A model generated the notes under the pieces. That model was not told the DNA's origin and searched no databases. It saw only the letters and a list, made by a program, of their open reading frames with translations. The translations under genes and the position numbers were made by a program. Below, piece by piece: positions 45,329-57,984 of a DNA stretch of 64,000 nt. Positions within the stretch are counted from its first letter, which is position 1, and each line of letters begins with the position of its first letter. The DNA is from Scleromitrula shiraiana (lineage: Eukaryota; Ascomycota; Leotiomycetes; Helotiales; Sclerotiniaceae): contig JABELC010000004.1 in assembly GCA_028455995.1 (NCBI GenBank), positions 3,594,501 through 3,658,500 on the forward strand. The letters are read 5' to 3'.

Positions 45329-45798
45329 ATTGTACATAAATCTTTATATTTAATATAAACAATCAAAATGAATAAGAAAAATCATTCTATTGTCTATAAT
45401 CCAAACAAATATTTATTCAAATACTTGTTATCCAAAATGTTTCAATGTCTGGATTCTGAATGGACATTAGAAAATGAATTAGCTCGCTGTAGCCGCTCAA
45501 GTGCGTTGAAGCATACCTTCGGCCTTTTATATGAGGCACCAACAAGATCTTAAGGCAGCTAGGGCAGGTTGCCATATCCATGGATTGTAGAGTAAAATTT
45601 TGAGATTTGTGCTTGCGTTGAGTCACTTATCAAAAGAAAAAAAAAAGAGCAGTCATATAAATTATCAATTCACTATCATTCAATTAATTAACTTTCTACA
45701 ATTCCTCAAACACTTTGAAAAGAAGTATATCTTCATATCTCCTTCTCACTTACAATCATTAACTCTCATATTCCCCGGGACTCTTTTACCAATTATTT
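45329..45798. other. Intergenic, promoter of arginyl-tRNA synthetase
   Basis: Contains the arginyl-tRNA synthetase promoter by position. AT-rich with CAATTCACTATCATTC-like leader sequence near the right end; no clear TATA. Confidence 0.45.
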
Positions 45799-47990
45799 AT
45801 GAGCTTCACTTTTTCTTTGCACCTAAAAAAATTATCTCAGCCTTGTCTAAAATTGGTAGCCGCTACCACAATCAAACATACCCCTCGATTTAAACCCCGC
45901 TTCTACAATTCTTTTCGCACACTATCAACAACAAACTTCAAAATGGCGGCGACTGATGTGTCCCCCAATTCTATCTCAGACAAACTCAAATCTTTGAACC
46001 TCACTGAACCTTTACAAAAATATCCTGGTTGTTATCCAGAATGTAATCCAGTTGATGTTTATCGTGCTCATCTTACCTCCATCCTCACCGAAATCACTGG
46101 TGTAGACTCTACCATTATCTATCCTTCTTTACAATGGACAAATACTTTGGATAAGGGTGATTTGGTTTTACCTGTACCAGCTTTGAGAATTAAGGGTAGA
46201 AAGCCAAATGAGTTGGCAGAAGAATGGGCATCAAAAGTAACCAACTGCCATAAAGAATTTACTTCAAATAGTCACTAACATTTATTTCCCAATAGTTCCC
46301 CGAATCTCCTCTCGTTCACAAGCCTACTATCAATGGTGTATACATGCAATTCTTCTTCAAGGTCGACAAACTCTCAGAACTCCTTATCCCTCAGATCCTT
46401 AAAAGCGACAAATCGTTCGGTCAAAACAAATTCCTTGGTCTCAGAGATCCCGAAGATCCTTCAAAGGGTCAAAAGAGAATCATTGTTGAATTTTCCTCCC
46501 CAAATATCGCAAAGCCATTCCATGCTGGTCATCTTCGAAGTACCATTATAGGAGGTTTCTTGTCGAACCTTTACGATGGAGCAGGATGGGATGTCGTTAG
46601 AATCAATTATCTTGGAGATTGGGGCAAACAATATGGATTGTTGGCTTTGGGATTTGATAAATATGGTAACGAAGAAGCTTTATTGGCAGATCCTATCAAC
46701 CATCTATTCGAAATCTACGTTAAGATCAACCAAGATAAGAGTGCTGAGGAGGAGCAAATCAAAGCTTTAGAGGCGGAAGGAAAAGATGCATCAGAACTCA
46801 AGAACGAGGGAGTAGATGAACGTGCTCGTCGATACTTCAAAGCAATGACTGAGAATGATGAAAAAGCAATTGCGCAATGGTCTCGATTCCGTGAATTGAG
46901 TATCAAGAGATATAGAGAAACTTATGCTCGATTGAACATTCACTTTGATGATTATTCCGGAGAATCCCAAGTCAAAGAAGAGAGAATGAATGAAGTAGGA
47001 AAGAAGATGGAGGATACCGGTATTGCAGAAGAATCACAAGGAGCAAGAATTGTCGATTTCAGCAAACATGTTCCTGGAAAGGTTGGTAAAGGTCTTGGAA
47101 AGTGTATCGTCAAGAGAAAGGATGGTACAGCACTTTATCTTACCAGAGATATTAGTGAATTGTTACAACGAGAGGATAAATATCATTTCGACCATATGAT
47201 CTACGTTGTAGCATCTGATCAAGAGTTACATTTACAACAATTATTCAAGATTATCGAATTAATTGGATTCAAGGATGTTCGAGACAAATGTCAACATATC
47301 AATTTTGGATTGGTATTGGGTATGAGTACTCGAAGAGGAACTGTTAAATTCTTGGATGATATCTTGAGGGATGTTGCAGAACATATGCACGAGGTTATGA
47401 AAAAGAATGAAGCCAAATACGAACAAGTTGAGAATCCATTGGCTACTGCGGATATCCTTGGTATCAGTTCTGTTATGGTTCAAGATATGAGTGGAAAACG
47501 GTATGTTATTTACATTCTCTCCACTATATTATCGTTATTGTCTCCTTACTAATGATCAAATTCCTACAGGATCAACAACTACACCTTCAACATGGACGCC
47601 ATGACTTCCTTCGAGGGCGACACAGGTCCTTACCTCCAATATGCCCACGCCCGTCTCTGCTCCATCACCCGTCGCGCCGCCCTCACCCCCGAAGAAATCG
47701 CTTCCGCAAACCTCTCACTCCTAACCGAACCCCACGCTCAAAATCTCATCCGCATGCTCTCGCAATATCCAGACGTTATTCAAAATACACTGAAGACTCT
47801 TGAACCTACGACTGTTCTTACGTACTTGTTTAAGATGACGCATAGTTTGAGTAGCAGTTATGATCATTTGAGGATTGTGGGTAGTGAAAAAGAGGTCATG
47901 AAGGCGAGGATGGCACTTTATGATGCGGCGAGGGTGGTGTTATATAATGGGATGAGGATTTTGGGGTTGAGTCCTGTCAGTAGAATGTAG
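45799..47990 (+). CDS. Arginyl-tRNA synthetase, probable dual-targeted
   Basis: Exons 45799-46236, 46296-47500 and 47570-47990 (introns 59 and 69 bp) give 687 residues from the first ATG, or 639 from the ATG at 45943. The class-I signature is SPNIAKPFHAGHLRST, with HAGH as the HIGH motif. GMSTRRGTVKFLDDIL is the KMSKS-equivalent of ArgRS, and the anticodon-binding DALR-type domain follows (NMDAMTSFEGDTGPYLQYAH…). It charges tRNA-Arg with arginine using ATP. The 48 residues before the inner ATG are basic, hydroxylated and free of acidic residues (KLVAATTIKHTPRF…RFYNSFRTLSTTNFK), a good mitochondrial presequence. The inner ATG has a strong context (AAAATGGCG). Two translation starts would give mitochondrial and cytosolic forms from one gene. 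Confidence 0.95.
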
Positions 47991-48684
47991 ATGGATGGGT
48001 GCATAGATGTTTGGAGTGAGGTCGTGATGGATGGGGTTTGCAAGTGGATTTTGAAGAGAAAAGAAAATAGAATGCAAAGAAAGAGGAAGGAATGAGATGG
48101 CACGGGATAACATTTACGGATGAAATAGATAAGTAAGTTTAGTGTGTTTATCTATTATCTGTCAATTTTCTATCTACAAATTATTAGATGAATATCGATG
48201 TACCTAGATATCTCATCTCATTCTACATGCAAAGAATAAAAAAAGAAAAGAAAGAATCTAGAGAGAAAATTCAAAACCAAAAAAAAAAAAATATCACAAG
48301 ATTAATTAAGATGAGAAAACTTGAGATAGCATACATAGCATAGATGATTTGAAACATGGTAAAGATAAAGATCAACATCAATATCAACATCAATATCAAT
48401 ATCAATATATCATCATTTTTTATTATTATGATGATACTCCCCGTTTTCCGTTTTGCGTTTTCCGTTTTGCGTTTTGCGTTTTCTTTTGCTCTATTCATTT
48501 ATTCATTCATTAACTATTAATAATCATAACTATAACGATATTTCTCATTGTTATTCTTCCTTCACTTGCTGCTCTATTTCTTCCCTTCCCATTTTCTGTT
48601 TTCTGTTTTCTGTTTTCTTTTGCGGGCTCGTGCGTGGTATCTATTTGTTGATGTTGTGTTGTGTTGTGTTGTGTTGAGTATTTA

Positions 48685-48709
48685 TTTGTTTGTTTGTTTG
48701 TTTGTTTGT
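48685..48709. repeat. (TTTG)n microsatellite
   Basis: About six perfect TTTG units followed by GTGTGTGTG. Confidence 0.9.
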
Positions 48710-49088
48710 GTGTGTGTGGAAGGTGGAGGGATGGATGGAGGGATGGAGGTATAGAGGGATAGGCGAGTATGTATGCTTAAGTTGGTTCAAGTTGGTTTAA
48801 TGTAAGGTGCCAGTCAGGTGAGGAAAGAGAAGAAATAGGATGGGGATGAGAATAGGGATGGAGATGGGTATGAGTATAATATAATATAATACAATACAAT
48901 ACAACAATACAAAACAAAACAAAATACTAATAAATAAACGTAAATACCATAAAATAAACACAATAAAATAAAACAGCCTAAAGATAAAGATAAAACGAGG
49001 ATGGAAAAGTCATACTAGGACTACATATAATAGTATTTACTAGAGATGATATACATAGAATACTAGTAGTTCGCTGGCAGGCTGGTAG

Positions 49089-49092
<4 letters not shown>

Positions 49093-49125
<33 letters not shown>
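49093..49125. repeat. (TA)n microsatellite
   Basis: About 16 uninterrupted TA units. Confidence 0.95.
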
Positions 49126-49128
<3 letters not shown>

Positions 49129-49241
49129 AATGAGTATATAAATGGGTATAGAATTATGAATATTGTTATATTATTATTATATTAATTAAGTATTATAAAC
49201 TATCTATCTATCCATCTATATATATATCACAATACAAAAAC

Positions 49242-49407
49242 TGTTAGAATAGTTGCCGGATAAGGATCACTCCACATTGGGACTAATGTAATTATATAAT
49301 CGATAGTTGATATATATCCCTTTATAGGATCAAAACTTTAATTAATCAATTAATAATATAATCATATATCAATTTATAATGTTTTTTTTTATATTTGACT
49401 TTTTATA
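49242..49407 (+). repeat. 5' LTR of the copia element
   Basis: Starts TGTTAGAATAGTTGCCGG, of the TGTTAGAA type common in copia LTRs; aligned over its full 166 bp with 54519-54684 (TATTAGAATAGTTACTAG…). Differences are mostly transitions. Confidence 0.88.
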
Positions 49408-52400
49408 AATTATAAATCTAAAAATATTTAAAGATTATTAATTATATTCAATTTATTTAAATTATATTTAAAAAAGTTTATTTATTATTTTTATTTTAAA
49501 TTTTTTATAAAGAATATTATTAAAAAAAAATTAAAACAAATTGTTAAAAATCAAGTAAATATTATAGTAATAAAGATTTATAAAGTATTCAATAATATTA
49601 AATTAAATAAAAGTTTTAGATCAAATAAAAACTTATTAATTTTTAATATAAATTAATAAGAATATAAATCAATAATGATAAATCTTTAAGAATCTATATT
49701 AAGATTAAAATATATTAATAATTTTATTAATTTATGTTTTTAATATTTATTTGATAAAATATCGAATATTGTTGAAAAGGAAATTATAATTAATAGTTTT
49801 GTATAAAATATAGAAATTGGTTTAATTTTTTTATTTAAAGAATCATTTTAATATTATAAGGTTAGTAAGATAATATAGAAAATTAATTATATAATTTAAT
49901 AAAAAATCATAATAATATTTAATAGATTATTGTTTTTTTTAATTTTTTTTTATTAATTATTATTATAATAATTATTAAAATTATTTTTTTTATTTTTATT
50001 AATAGATTTAATCAATTCAATAATAAAATCAAATTTATTATTATTTGTTTTATAAATGAATTTAAAACAATATTTTAAGGAAAAAAAAAATTATTTATAT
50101 TAAATCAAGAATATTAAGAATATTATTAATATAAATGAATTAAAAAAGATTATTAAAAAAAAAGTAATAATATTAAAAAATATTAATTTTATAATATTTA
50201 TAATTAAAGTAAAAATCAAAATTTAGGAGAAATAAAATAAAAAGAATATGAAAATGCATATTGCTATTTATTAGTCTTTTTATATTGGCTTAATAGAGTT
50301 AATCGAAAATAAAGAAATAGTTTAAAAAATAATCAAAATTTTTGAATATCAATATAGAAGTAAAGATTATATTTTTAATTATAACGAATTGATTAAATAT
50401 AATTAAATAAATGTAAATGATTTTAAAAATATTCAAGAGATAGTTATTGTAATTTGTTGATTATTTGTAAAATTTATTAAAATGAAGTTAATATCAAATA
50501 TAACAATTCAATATATGTAATTTATTATAATAATAGATAAAAAGTTTTTTATTTAGGTAAAACGATAGTGTTTTATTGCTTAAAGTCTAAAAACAGATAA
50601 ATTTAGCATAGTAAAGGATTTTATGATTGATTTTATTGATAAAACTCGATAAATTGAAAACTTAAAAGATGGAATAGTATTTTTTGGTAATAAAAGTTAA
50701 AAAGTTTTATAAAAAAAAGGAATTATATTTAAATAAAATAGTTTTAATTTTAATTATTTTAATAAATTCAATTTGTATATTTATTATAATAATTTTAATT
50801 TTAATTTAATTTGATTTTACAATTTTAGCATATATTTAAATAATTTAAAAAACGCTAATATGAAGAAGAAATGGGAGGATAAAAACAGTATTAAATAGAA
50901 AATTTGGACTAAAATCAAAAACGGGATATTAAATGATAAATCTAATAATAAAGCTTTAAATTTAAATAATAAAAAAAAATTTAATAATTATAAAAATTTT
51001 GAAATAATAATAATAATATTATTTATAATGATTAAAAGTTTTCTATATAAATTATTTAATAATAAATCAATTTTAAATATTATTATGAATATTTAATATA
51101 AATATATTTAGATTTATAATATTAGTATTTTATATTATTATATATAAAATATGTTAAAGTTTATTATATTCTAGAAATTTATATTATATAAATCAAAAAA
51201 ATTCAGGTTATTATTAATAAATAAAATGATTTATTTTATAGAAATAAACAAAATTATATTAGAATGCTTTATAAAAAATAAATTTAAGATATTTTTTTTG
51301 TGTTAAGATATTCTATATTTTAATAAATTATTATTAAAATTATTTTTAAGCATGATATAGTAAAAAAATGGTGGATATATATAATATAATTATATATAAA
51401 ATAGTAAAAAAATTGTTTATTTTTAAATAGATTTAGATATATGCATTATTATTAAATTATAAAATAAAGCAATAATTTATTTAGCATTTTTAATACTATT
51501 TTTAAATATTAGTGTTTATAAAAAATATATTAATATAAATATTTGGTATAAGCGATTTAGATATTTTTCCGAAAAAAATGTTAAAATAATTTAAAAAATA
51601 GTGAAAAGATTATTTATTAAAGATCTAGTAGAATATTTTAAAAATAAAAAAAAAGTTTATGAAATATACGAATTAATAAAATCATATTGAATATTATAAA
51701 AGATAATCGATTTAAAATCAATGAAAATCTTTAAGTTTTTATATATTAATATTGTTAAAATCAATTTAATTAGTATTAATAAATATTAATATATTATTAT
51801 TATTATTAATAAAGTATTTTAATTTAAATAGATTTATATTTATAAATATAAAGAAAATATTAAATTAGCTTTATAAACCGTTATAAAGCGATTTAAACTT
51901 TAATATAGTTAGAAATCTATAAAATAAAGATTAGATAAAGATAGAAAATATAGTATAAATGATCTAAATAAACTTGTTAAAAACGCTAATTTAATAGTTA
52001 AGTTTATTATATTATATACCCTAAATTAAAATAGGGTTTTAAAATAATTAATTTATATTTTGCTTAAAAAAATGTAAATAATTATGATTGATAAAAAAAT
52101 ATTTTTAATATTTTAATTAAAAATATATTAAAATATAATTTATATTATAAATCAAACTACAATTATTTTAATCAAAAAAATGATTTTATATAAAGCATTT
52201 ATAAATTAAATCAATTTAAATTATAATAATAAACTTTTGGTCATATATTTATATATATTAAACTATAAAACATATATATATATCCCAAAAAAAAAGCATA
52301 TTTTTAGTTAAAAACTTATTTTATATATTAAAATCGATATTTTAATAAATTTTAAGAATAATTATATATATCGTGTATATATTCTAATATGAGTTAAAGA

Positions 52401-53447
52401 AAAAATCATATAAATTTTAAATATTCGATTTGATAAAAAAAGTTTGATTATTAAATTAGATAATAATATTATTATTGATTTTTAAAATAAGGGAAATAAT
52501 AATAATAATATTTTAAAATTAATAAATAGTTTTCAATATATATAATTTAACAAATTTATTATTAATATATTAAAAAAATTACTTAATATAAATAAATATA
52601 TAAAAATTAAAAATAAAAAACTATTTAATCAAATATTTAATAATAATAATGATATCAATATTATTAATAAAGCTTTATCTTTTATTTTATTTAAACTTAA
52701 AAAAAGATAAAATTGATTAATAAATTCAAAAAACAAAAAAAAAGCATTACTAATCAATATTGATAAAACTATTCGATTCTCATATAATATATAAATAATA
52801 CTCATTATATTCAATATAATATACTATAATAGCAACAATAATTCTAAAATTTTGGAAAAAGCATTAACAAACTCAAAAAAAGAATATTAAATCAAAATTA
52901 TCAAATTAAAATACAAATCATTATATAATAATAAAATATTCAAATTTATCAAAAAATCTAAAATATTTGATATTATCAATAAATATAAAATCTTATAAAA
53001 TAAATTTATCTTTAAATAAAAATATAATAAAGAAAAAAAAATCATTAAATACAAAATTCACTAAGTTATTCGAGAATATAAATAAAAATATAGAAAAGAT
53101 TATGATTAAATATATATAAAAATATATAAAATAATTATATAAAAAACCTTTATAATACTAATAATAAAAAACGATCTTAAAATTAAACAAATAAATATTA
53201 TTATAATATTTTTAAATAATAAATTTGATAAGTTTGTCTTTATTAAACTATTACTATATTAAACTAAAAATAGAATTATATTCAATTTTGTTAATAGCGA
53301 TATCTCGTAAATATGTATACTATTAAAGGCTTTATATAATTTAAAGCAATTTCTACAATTATAGCAAAATATATTATACATCAAATTTATTGATATAAAA
53401 TTTAAGTTTTTTAATATTAATAATTGCATATACTATAATTTTATTAT

Positions 53448-53595
53448 AAAAATTATTATATACATTTATATTAACGATTTCTTTATAATTAATAAACAAT
53501 AATCGATTAATTAAGTCAAATAAAGCTTAATAAAAGCATTTAAAATAAAAAATTTTGGATTTACTATTTATTTTTTAAATATTAGAATTATTAAA
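53448..53595 (+). other. Copia reverse-transcriptase remnant
   Basis: Frame beginning at 53461 reads YIYINDFFIINKQ and, after stops, SLIKAFKIKNFGFTIYF. The ND replaces the DD of the YVDD active site, consistent with G-to-A change. Confidence 0.8.
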
Positions 53596-53959
53596 AATAA
53601 AAAAAAAAAAACTATTATTTTATATTAAAATGTTTATATATAAAAAATATTAAAAAAGTTCGGTTTTGATAATTATAAATCAGAATCTATATTAATAATA
53701 TTAAAAATTATAGATTTAATAATATTAAATATTAAAATAACAATATTAAAATTCATCATTAAATATTAATCAAAAATGAAATCACTTGAATTTTTCTATA
53801 TTTAGACTAATATTTTATTTGCAATCGAAATTTTATACAGATTTTTAATTAATTTGATAATTATTTATATATTGGCTTATAATAGAGTTTATTAATATAT
53901 ATCCAAAATAATCAATTATATTATAATTTATAACGAAATAGTTGATGAATATATTAAAG

Positions 53960-54125
53960 ATTATAGTGACTTAGATTATACTAGTAATATTGTAATTAAA
54001 AAAAATATTTTTAAATATGTTTATTTTATATATAGAGACATTATTTTAATATAATTCAAAAAATAAATTACTATTGTATTTTCATTAATTGAATTAGAAT
54101 ATTATAATTTAATTAAAGCATTAAT
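53960..54125 (+). other. Copia RNase H remnant
   Basis: DYSDLDYTSNIVIKKNIFKY followed by YFIYRDIILI, two stops and ITIVFSLIELEYYNLIKA, in the order of the copia RNase H domain (family D-DW…R-S-SGY…SS-EAEY). Confidence 0.8.
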
Positions 54126-54518
54126 AGAAGTTTTATAGATATAATAATTTTTAGTTAAAGTTGAATATAATAATGATGATATTATATATATTATATTTTA
54201 TGATGATAATCAAAGAAGTTTAATATTTGTAAAGAATTTAAAAATCTATTAATATATAAAATATATAATTATAAAATATCATTTTATTTAAGAATAGATT
54301 ATGCAAAAGTATATTGATTTATAGTTTATTTTAATTAAAAAAATGATAGTAGATAATTTAATTAAATTATTAGTATTGATTAAACATTAATATTTTATTG
54401 AAATATTTTATATAAAGATGCTTAAAATATAGGATATAATAAAATAATTATATATATATAGCATAAAACAAAGGGTGATCAAAATAATATAGATGATTAA
54501 CATATCAACAAAAAGATA

Positions 54519-54684
54519 TATTAGAATAGTTACTAGATAAGGATTATTCTATATTGGGATTAGTGTAATTATATAATCGATGGTTGATATATATCTCTTT
54601 ATAAGATCAAGACTTTAACTAATTAATTAACAATATAATTATATATCAACCCATAATGCTCTTCTTCATATTTGACCTTTTATA
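54519..54684 (+). repeat. 3' LTR of the copia element
   Basis: 166 bp, same length as the 5' LTR, ending TTTGACCTTTTATA before the AAAAC duplication. The first G of the expected TGTTAG start is A here, again a RIP-type change. Confidence 0.88.
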
Positions 54685-54967
54685 AAAACCAAAACCAAAA
54701 CCGGGATATACATTTTATAAATGTAGGGGCCGGGTATGTATCGTATAGTATGTATGATATGTATAATATGATGATAATTAATGTTCTTTGATTTATTTAT
54801 TCATTTATCGATAGATAGATAGATAGATAGGAGTAGATATGCGATATACGATATCTAGTAACAGACAAGCAAACAGACAAACAGACAAGTAGACAAGTAT
54901 GTAAACAGACGGTTTATAGGATAGGATAGCGAGGGTGGCTGGATATGGTGGATCGATCGTAGAGGTG

Positions 54968-55012
54968 TATGGTATGGTGTGGTATGGTGTGGTATGGTGT
55001 GGTATAGTGCGG
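54968..55012. repeat. 10-bp ATGGTGTGGT tandem repeat
   Basis: Four to five units, the last ones degenerate (ATAGTGCGGTGCGGT). Confidence 0.88.
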
Positions 55013-57003
55013 TGCGGTACGGTGTAGTGATGAAATGAAATAAATTTTCGGGGTTGGTGTGCTGTGCTGTGGTGTGTGGTGTGTGGTGTGGTGTGGTGTT
55101 TGGGAGCTGAATGGGTGGAGGTGGTATGGGATTTGAATTTGAATTTGAATTTGAATGTGAATGTGGATGGATTGGATTGGTAGTGGTGATGGTAGTGGTG
55201 ATGGTGATGGTAATAGTAATGGTAATGGATGATAAAAGTAGAATTTAAGTTATAGTCTGAGGAGGTGAAGTGAGTATAATATCATGTAGAAGGAAGTGAT
55301 ATTATAATAGGAATATGAGTATATTGGTATCTCTAGCTAGTTGAATAGATGAATGAATGAATGGGTAGAACATATCATGATCATTAGAAGGTGCTAATTT
55401 GTGAACCGCTAGGTTGTATTATAATTTACATATATTATATTGGTCGTTTAAGGTATAATGAGAGAATTTTTGAAATATTTTGATTCTTGAAGTTGTGATT
55501 GAATAGATAAGTATCTCAAATATTCAAATCGATAATGGTTCAATCCATCATACTAGTACATATATCTCTTCATAACCCACATACCCATAATAGACATTTC
55601 CCCTTATGAAACCAAACCCCACGATCAACGCCGGTTAACGATTGGCGGTGAAGTATGTAAGGTAAGATTAGATTAGATCATAACTTCCCCATGGATTGAT
55701 GCGATGCGATGTAATATGATATGATGTGGAGAAATATAAAAATAGGCAACATAATAAAATATATTAACTCTCAAAGTTAAATTGATACCTACAATATGGT
55801 ATGTATCTATGGTATGATCGAGAAAGTGGATAAGAAAGAACAAAATAGGTAGCGACAGTGATATCAATCAAGTCCAGTCAGCAGCATACAGTATGGTATT
55901 TTGTACCTTATGTACTTTCGTGATTATTTCCAAGATGGGGAAAGATGAACATCTAGATGCTGATGCTGTGGGGTTACTAAGATGGATGCAGATGTAGAGT
56001 AAAGACAGTTAAGTAAAAGCGTAACACAGTAAGCTAGGCAAGTAAATAAAGTTGCAAAAATCAATCATGCGTGACAACACGACGGCGAGGTTCCGCTCAC
56101 CTCATTTATCTTACCATACGTACGAAGTATATCGCCTTATGTCAAGTCAAGTCAAGTCAATCAACTCAACTAAATCGATCGTATGTACGGAACAATGCAT
56201 GGTATCGCATAAAAGATTACGTAAAAAGAAGATGAAATTAAATGATACATGCGACAACCACGTGGTTTTCAGGTAATGATTTAATTATTTTGTGGTTTGT
56301 TTTAGTTTTGATGTGTTGTGTTGTGTTGTGTGTTATGTGGAGAGGAGGTCCGAAATGCTGGAGCCTGGGGGAGGCAAAAATAAATAAATAAATGTTAAGG
56401 TGAAAATGGAATGATGGAATGGAATGGGATAAACATAACCTGTATGTGAGGTCCGATTGCCGTCTTGGAGTTGTCTTGTGTATCGGTAGTGGGTTTTCGT
56501 GATGGGTTTGAGAATGAGGATAAGGTTGAGGATAAGGATGATGATGATGATGAAGGGAGAGTGTGTAAGTAAGTGAGGGGCGAAGAGGATGAGGAAGAGG
56601 GAAGTAGGAAGTTGAAGCCTGAGATGGAATATTAATGGATGTGGATATGAATTGGAGGAAGATGAAGAGGAAGAGGAAGATGGAAGAGGGAATTAGGAAT
56701 TCAATGCAATGCGATAGCGATAGCGAAGGAAAATTAATGGGTATAATTCTAAGATTAGGTAGTTCTAGAATTTTATATAAGCTGAATTTTGATATTGTAC
56801 AAGGTGATGATGGTACCTTACTTTACTAGCTACATAGTATGTACATACTAGTATATATGATTAGATTCAAAGAAAGTAAACTTAGTAAGCGATCTAACAA
56901 ACCAATCATACATTATGTATCGTTCAATACAATACAATACAATAAAATAAAATAAAATAAAATAAATGCATGGATTTTATTTCTATCATAGGGCGGAATG
57001 AAG

Positions 57004-57009
<6 letters not shown>

Positions 57010-57034
<25 letters not shown>
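57010..57034. repeat. (GA)n microsatellite
   Basis: Uninterrupted AG run of ~24 bases within a purine-rich stretch. Confidence 0.9.
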
Positions 57035-57984
57035 GAAGGAAGAGAAAAAGAGGCGCGTTTGTGTGGTTGGGGGAGGCGCGGCATGTGGGAAGTGAAGAAG
57101 GAAAAAAAGAAAAAAAAAAGTTAAAAGGTTAGGCAACCATTTTTGGGACATAGGTAATAATAATAATAATAATAATAAGTTTCCTTTAAAGATACACGGT
57201 ACACTCACCTACAGACATGGGCATAGTAATAATAAGTTAAGATTTCCAAAGTAAGGGAACCATGAAACCATGAAACTTTTGATTCATGAAAATTTCCCGA
57301 TAAACCTTGAATAGGCAGAAGGATTTTTAATTCCCTATCAAATCATTTGTATATGCATCGCTCCCTACACATCGCACATATCGCACATATCATACACATG
57401 GAATTTCGGTATCAGCTTCTTCATCTTTATCACCCGTAGTAATTAGTAATTAGTAATCAAATCGATCTTACATACAAATCTTTTTTTTTTTTTAATCCTT
57501 GTTGATATTATATTCATATCCATATCCATATTCATATCCATATACATACCAATATCCATACCAATATCCATATAGCGAAGTAACTTCTACATATCGAATC
57601 GATATCAATAACTTTATAACTTACCATACAAAGTTTATTTATTACTTATTACTTATTATTACCTATACATCTTTTATAATGATCTTATAATGATATTAAT
57701 ATTGATTGATTTGATTTGGTTATGATTTATGACTTGATATTTTGATCATTCTTTTCTTCTTATAATTCTATTACATCTAATTATTCTTCATTTCTCTCAC
57801 TTTTACCTCTTTTACCACTTTCGTAAACGTCAAACATCAAACAACCAACGGCGGCAATCCTCCACATCCATTACTTACATCGACAACATCATAATATCCT
57901 CAAAAACTACCATAAAACCTACATAGAGAGCCTCATTCTCACTGAAGGTCAAGCAGGTCATAATATTCAATCACAACAGCAATC

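Larger units (their letters stand above)
47991..49241. other. Microsatellite-rich intergenic tract
   Basis: After the synthetase 3' flank the sequence is a succession of short tandem repeats: ATCAAT units (48370-48405), CGTTTTGCGTTTTC-type units (48440-48482), TTCTGTT units (48593-48620), GTTGT units (48653-48675), TTTG units, AATAT/ACAAT units (48876-48910), TA and TATC runs. No gene is present. Confidence 0.8.
49242..54684 (+). mobile_element. Ty1/copia LTR retrotransposon, complete in outline, RIP-destroyed
   Basis: 5443 bp bounded by two 166-bp LTRs and flanked by a 5-bp target duplication AAAAC (49237-49241 and 54685-54689). The interior is about 85% A+T with no intact frame. Copia-type order can still be read on the plus strand: a reverse-transcriptase YIYINDFFI box near 53460 (family YVDD) followed by KIKNFGFTIYFLNIRI, then an RNase H stretch DYSDLDYTSNIVIKK…FSLIELEYYNLIKA near 53967-54120. 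Stops replace codons that can arise by C-to-T change. LTRs differ at several C/T and G/A sites. It is a single complete but dead insertion; gag and integrase regions are too mutated to outline. Confidence 0.9.
54685..57984. other. Microsatellite-rich intergenic tract before the fusion gene
   Basis: 3.3 kb without a supportable gene. Repeats include GATA units (54809-54830), ACAGACAA-type units (54861-54900), a 10-bp ATGGTGTGGT array (54968-55012), GAATTT units (55133-55155), GATGGTAGTG-type units (55184-55230), GTCAA units (56140-56160), AATAC/AATAA units (56928-56966), GA, TAA and ATATCC-type units (57508-57572). The right end is the promoter and CT/CA-rich leader of the fusion gene. Confidence 0.75.

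Noticed and set aside
49400..54500. Regular short spacing of repeats considered as CRISPR-like
   Set aside because: The AT-rich repetition is irregular and explained by a RIP-degraded copia element; the genome is eukaryotic.
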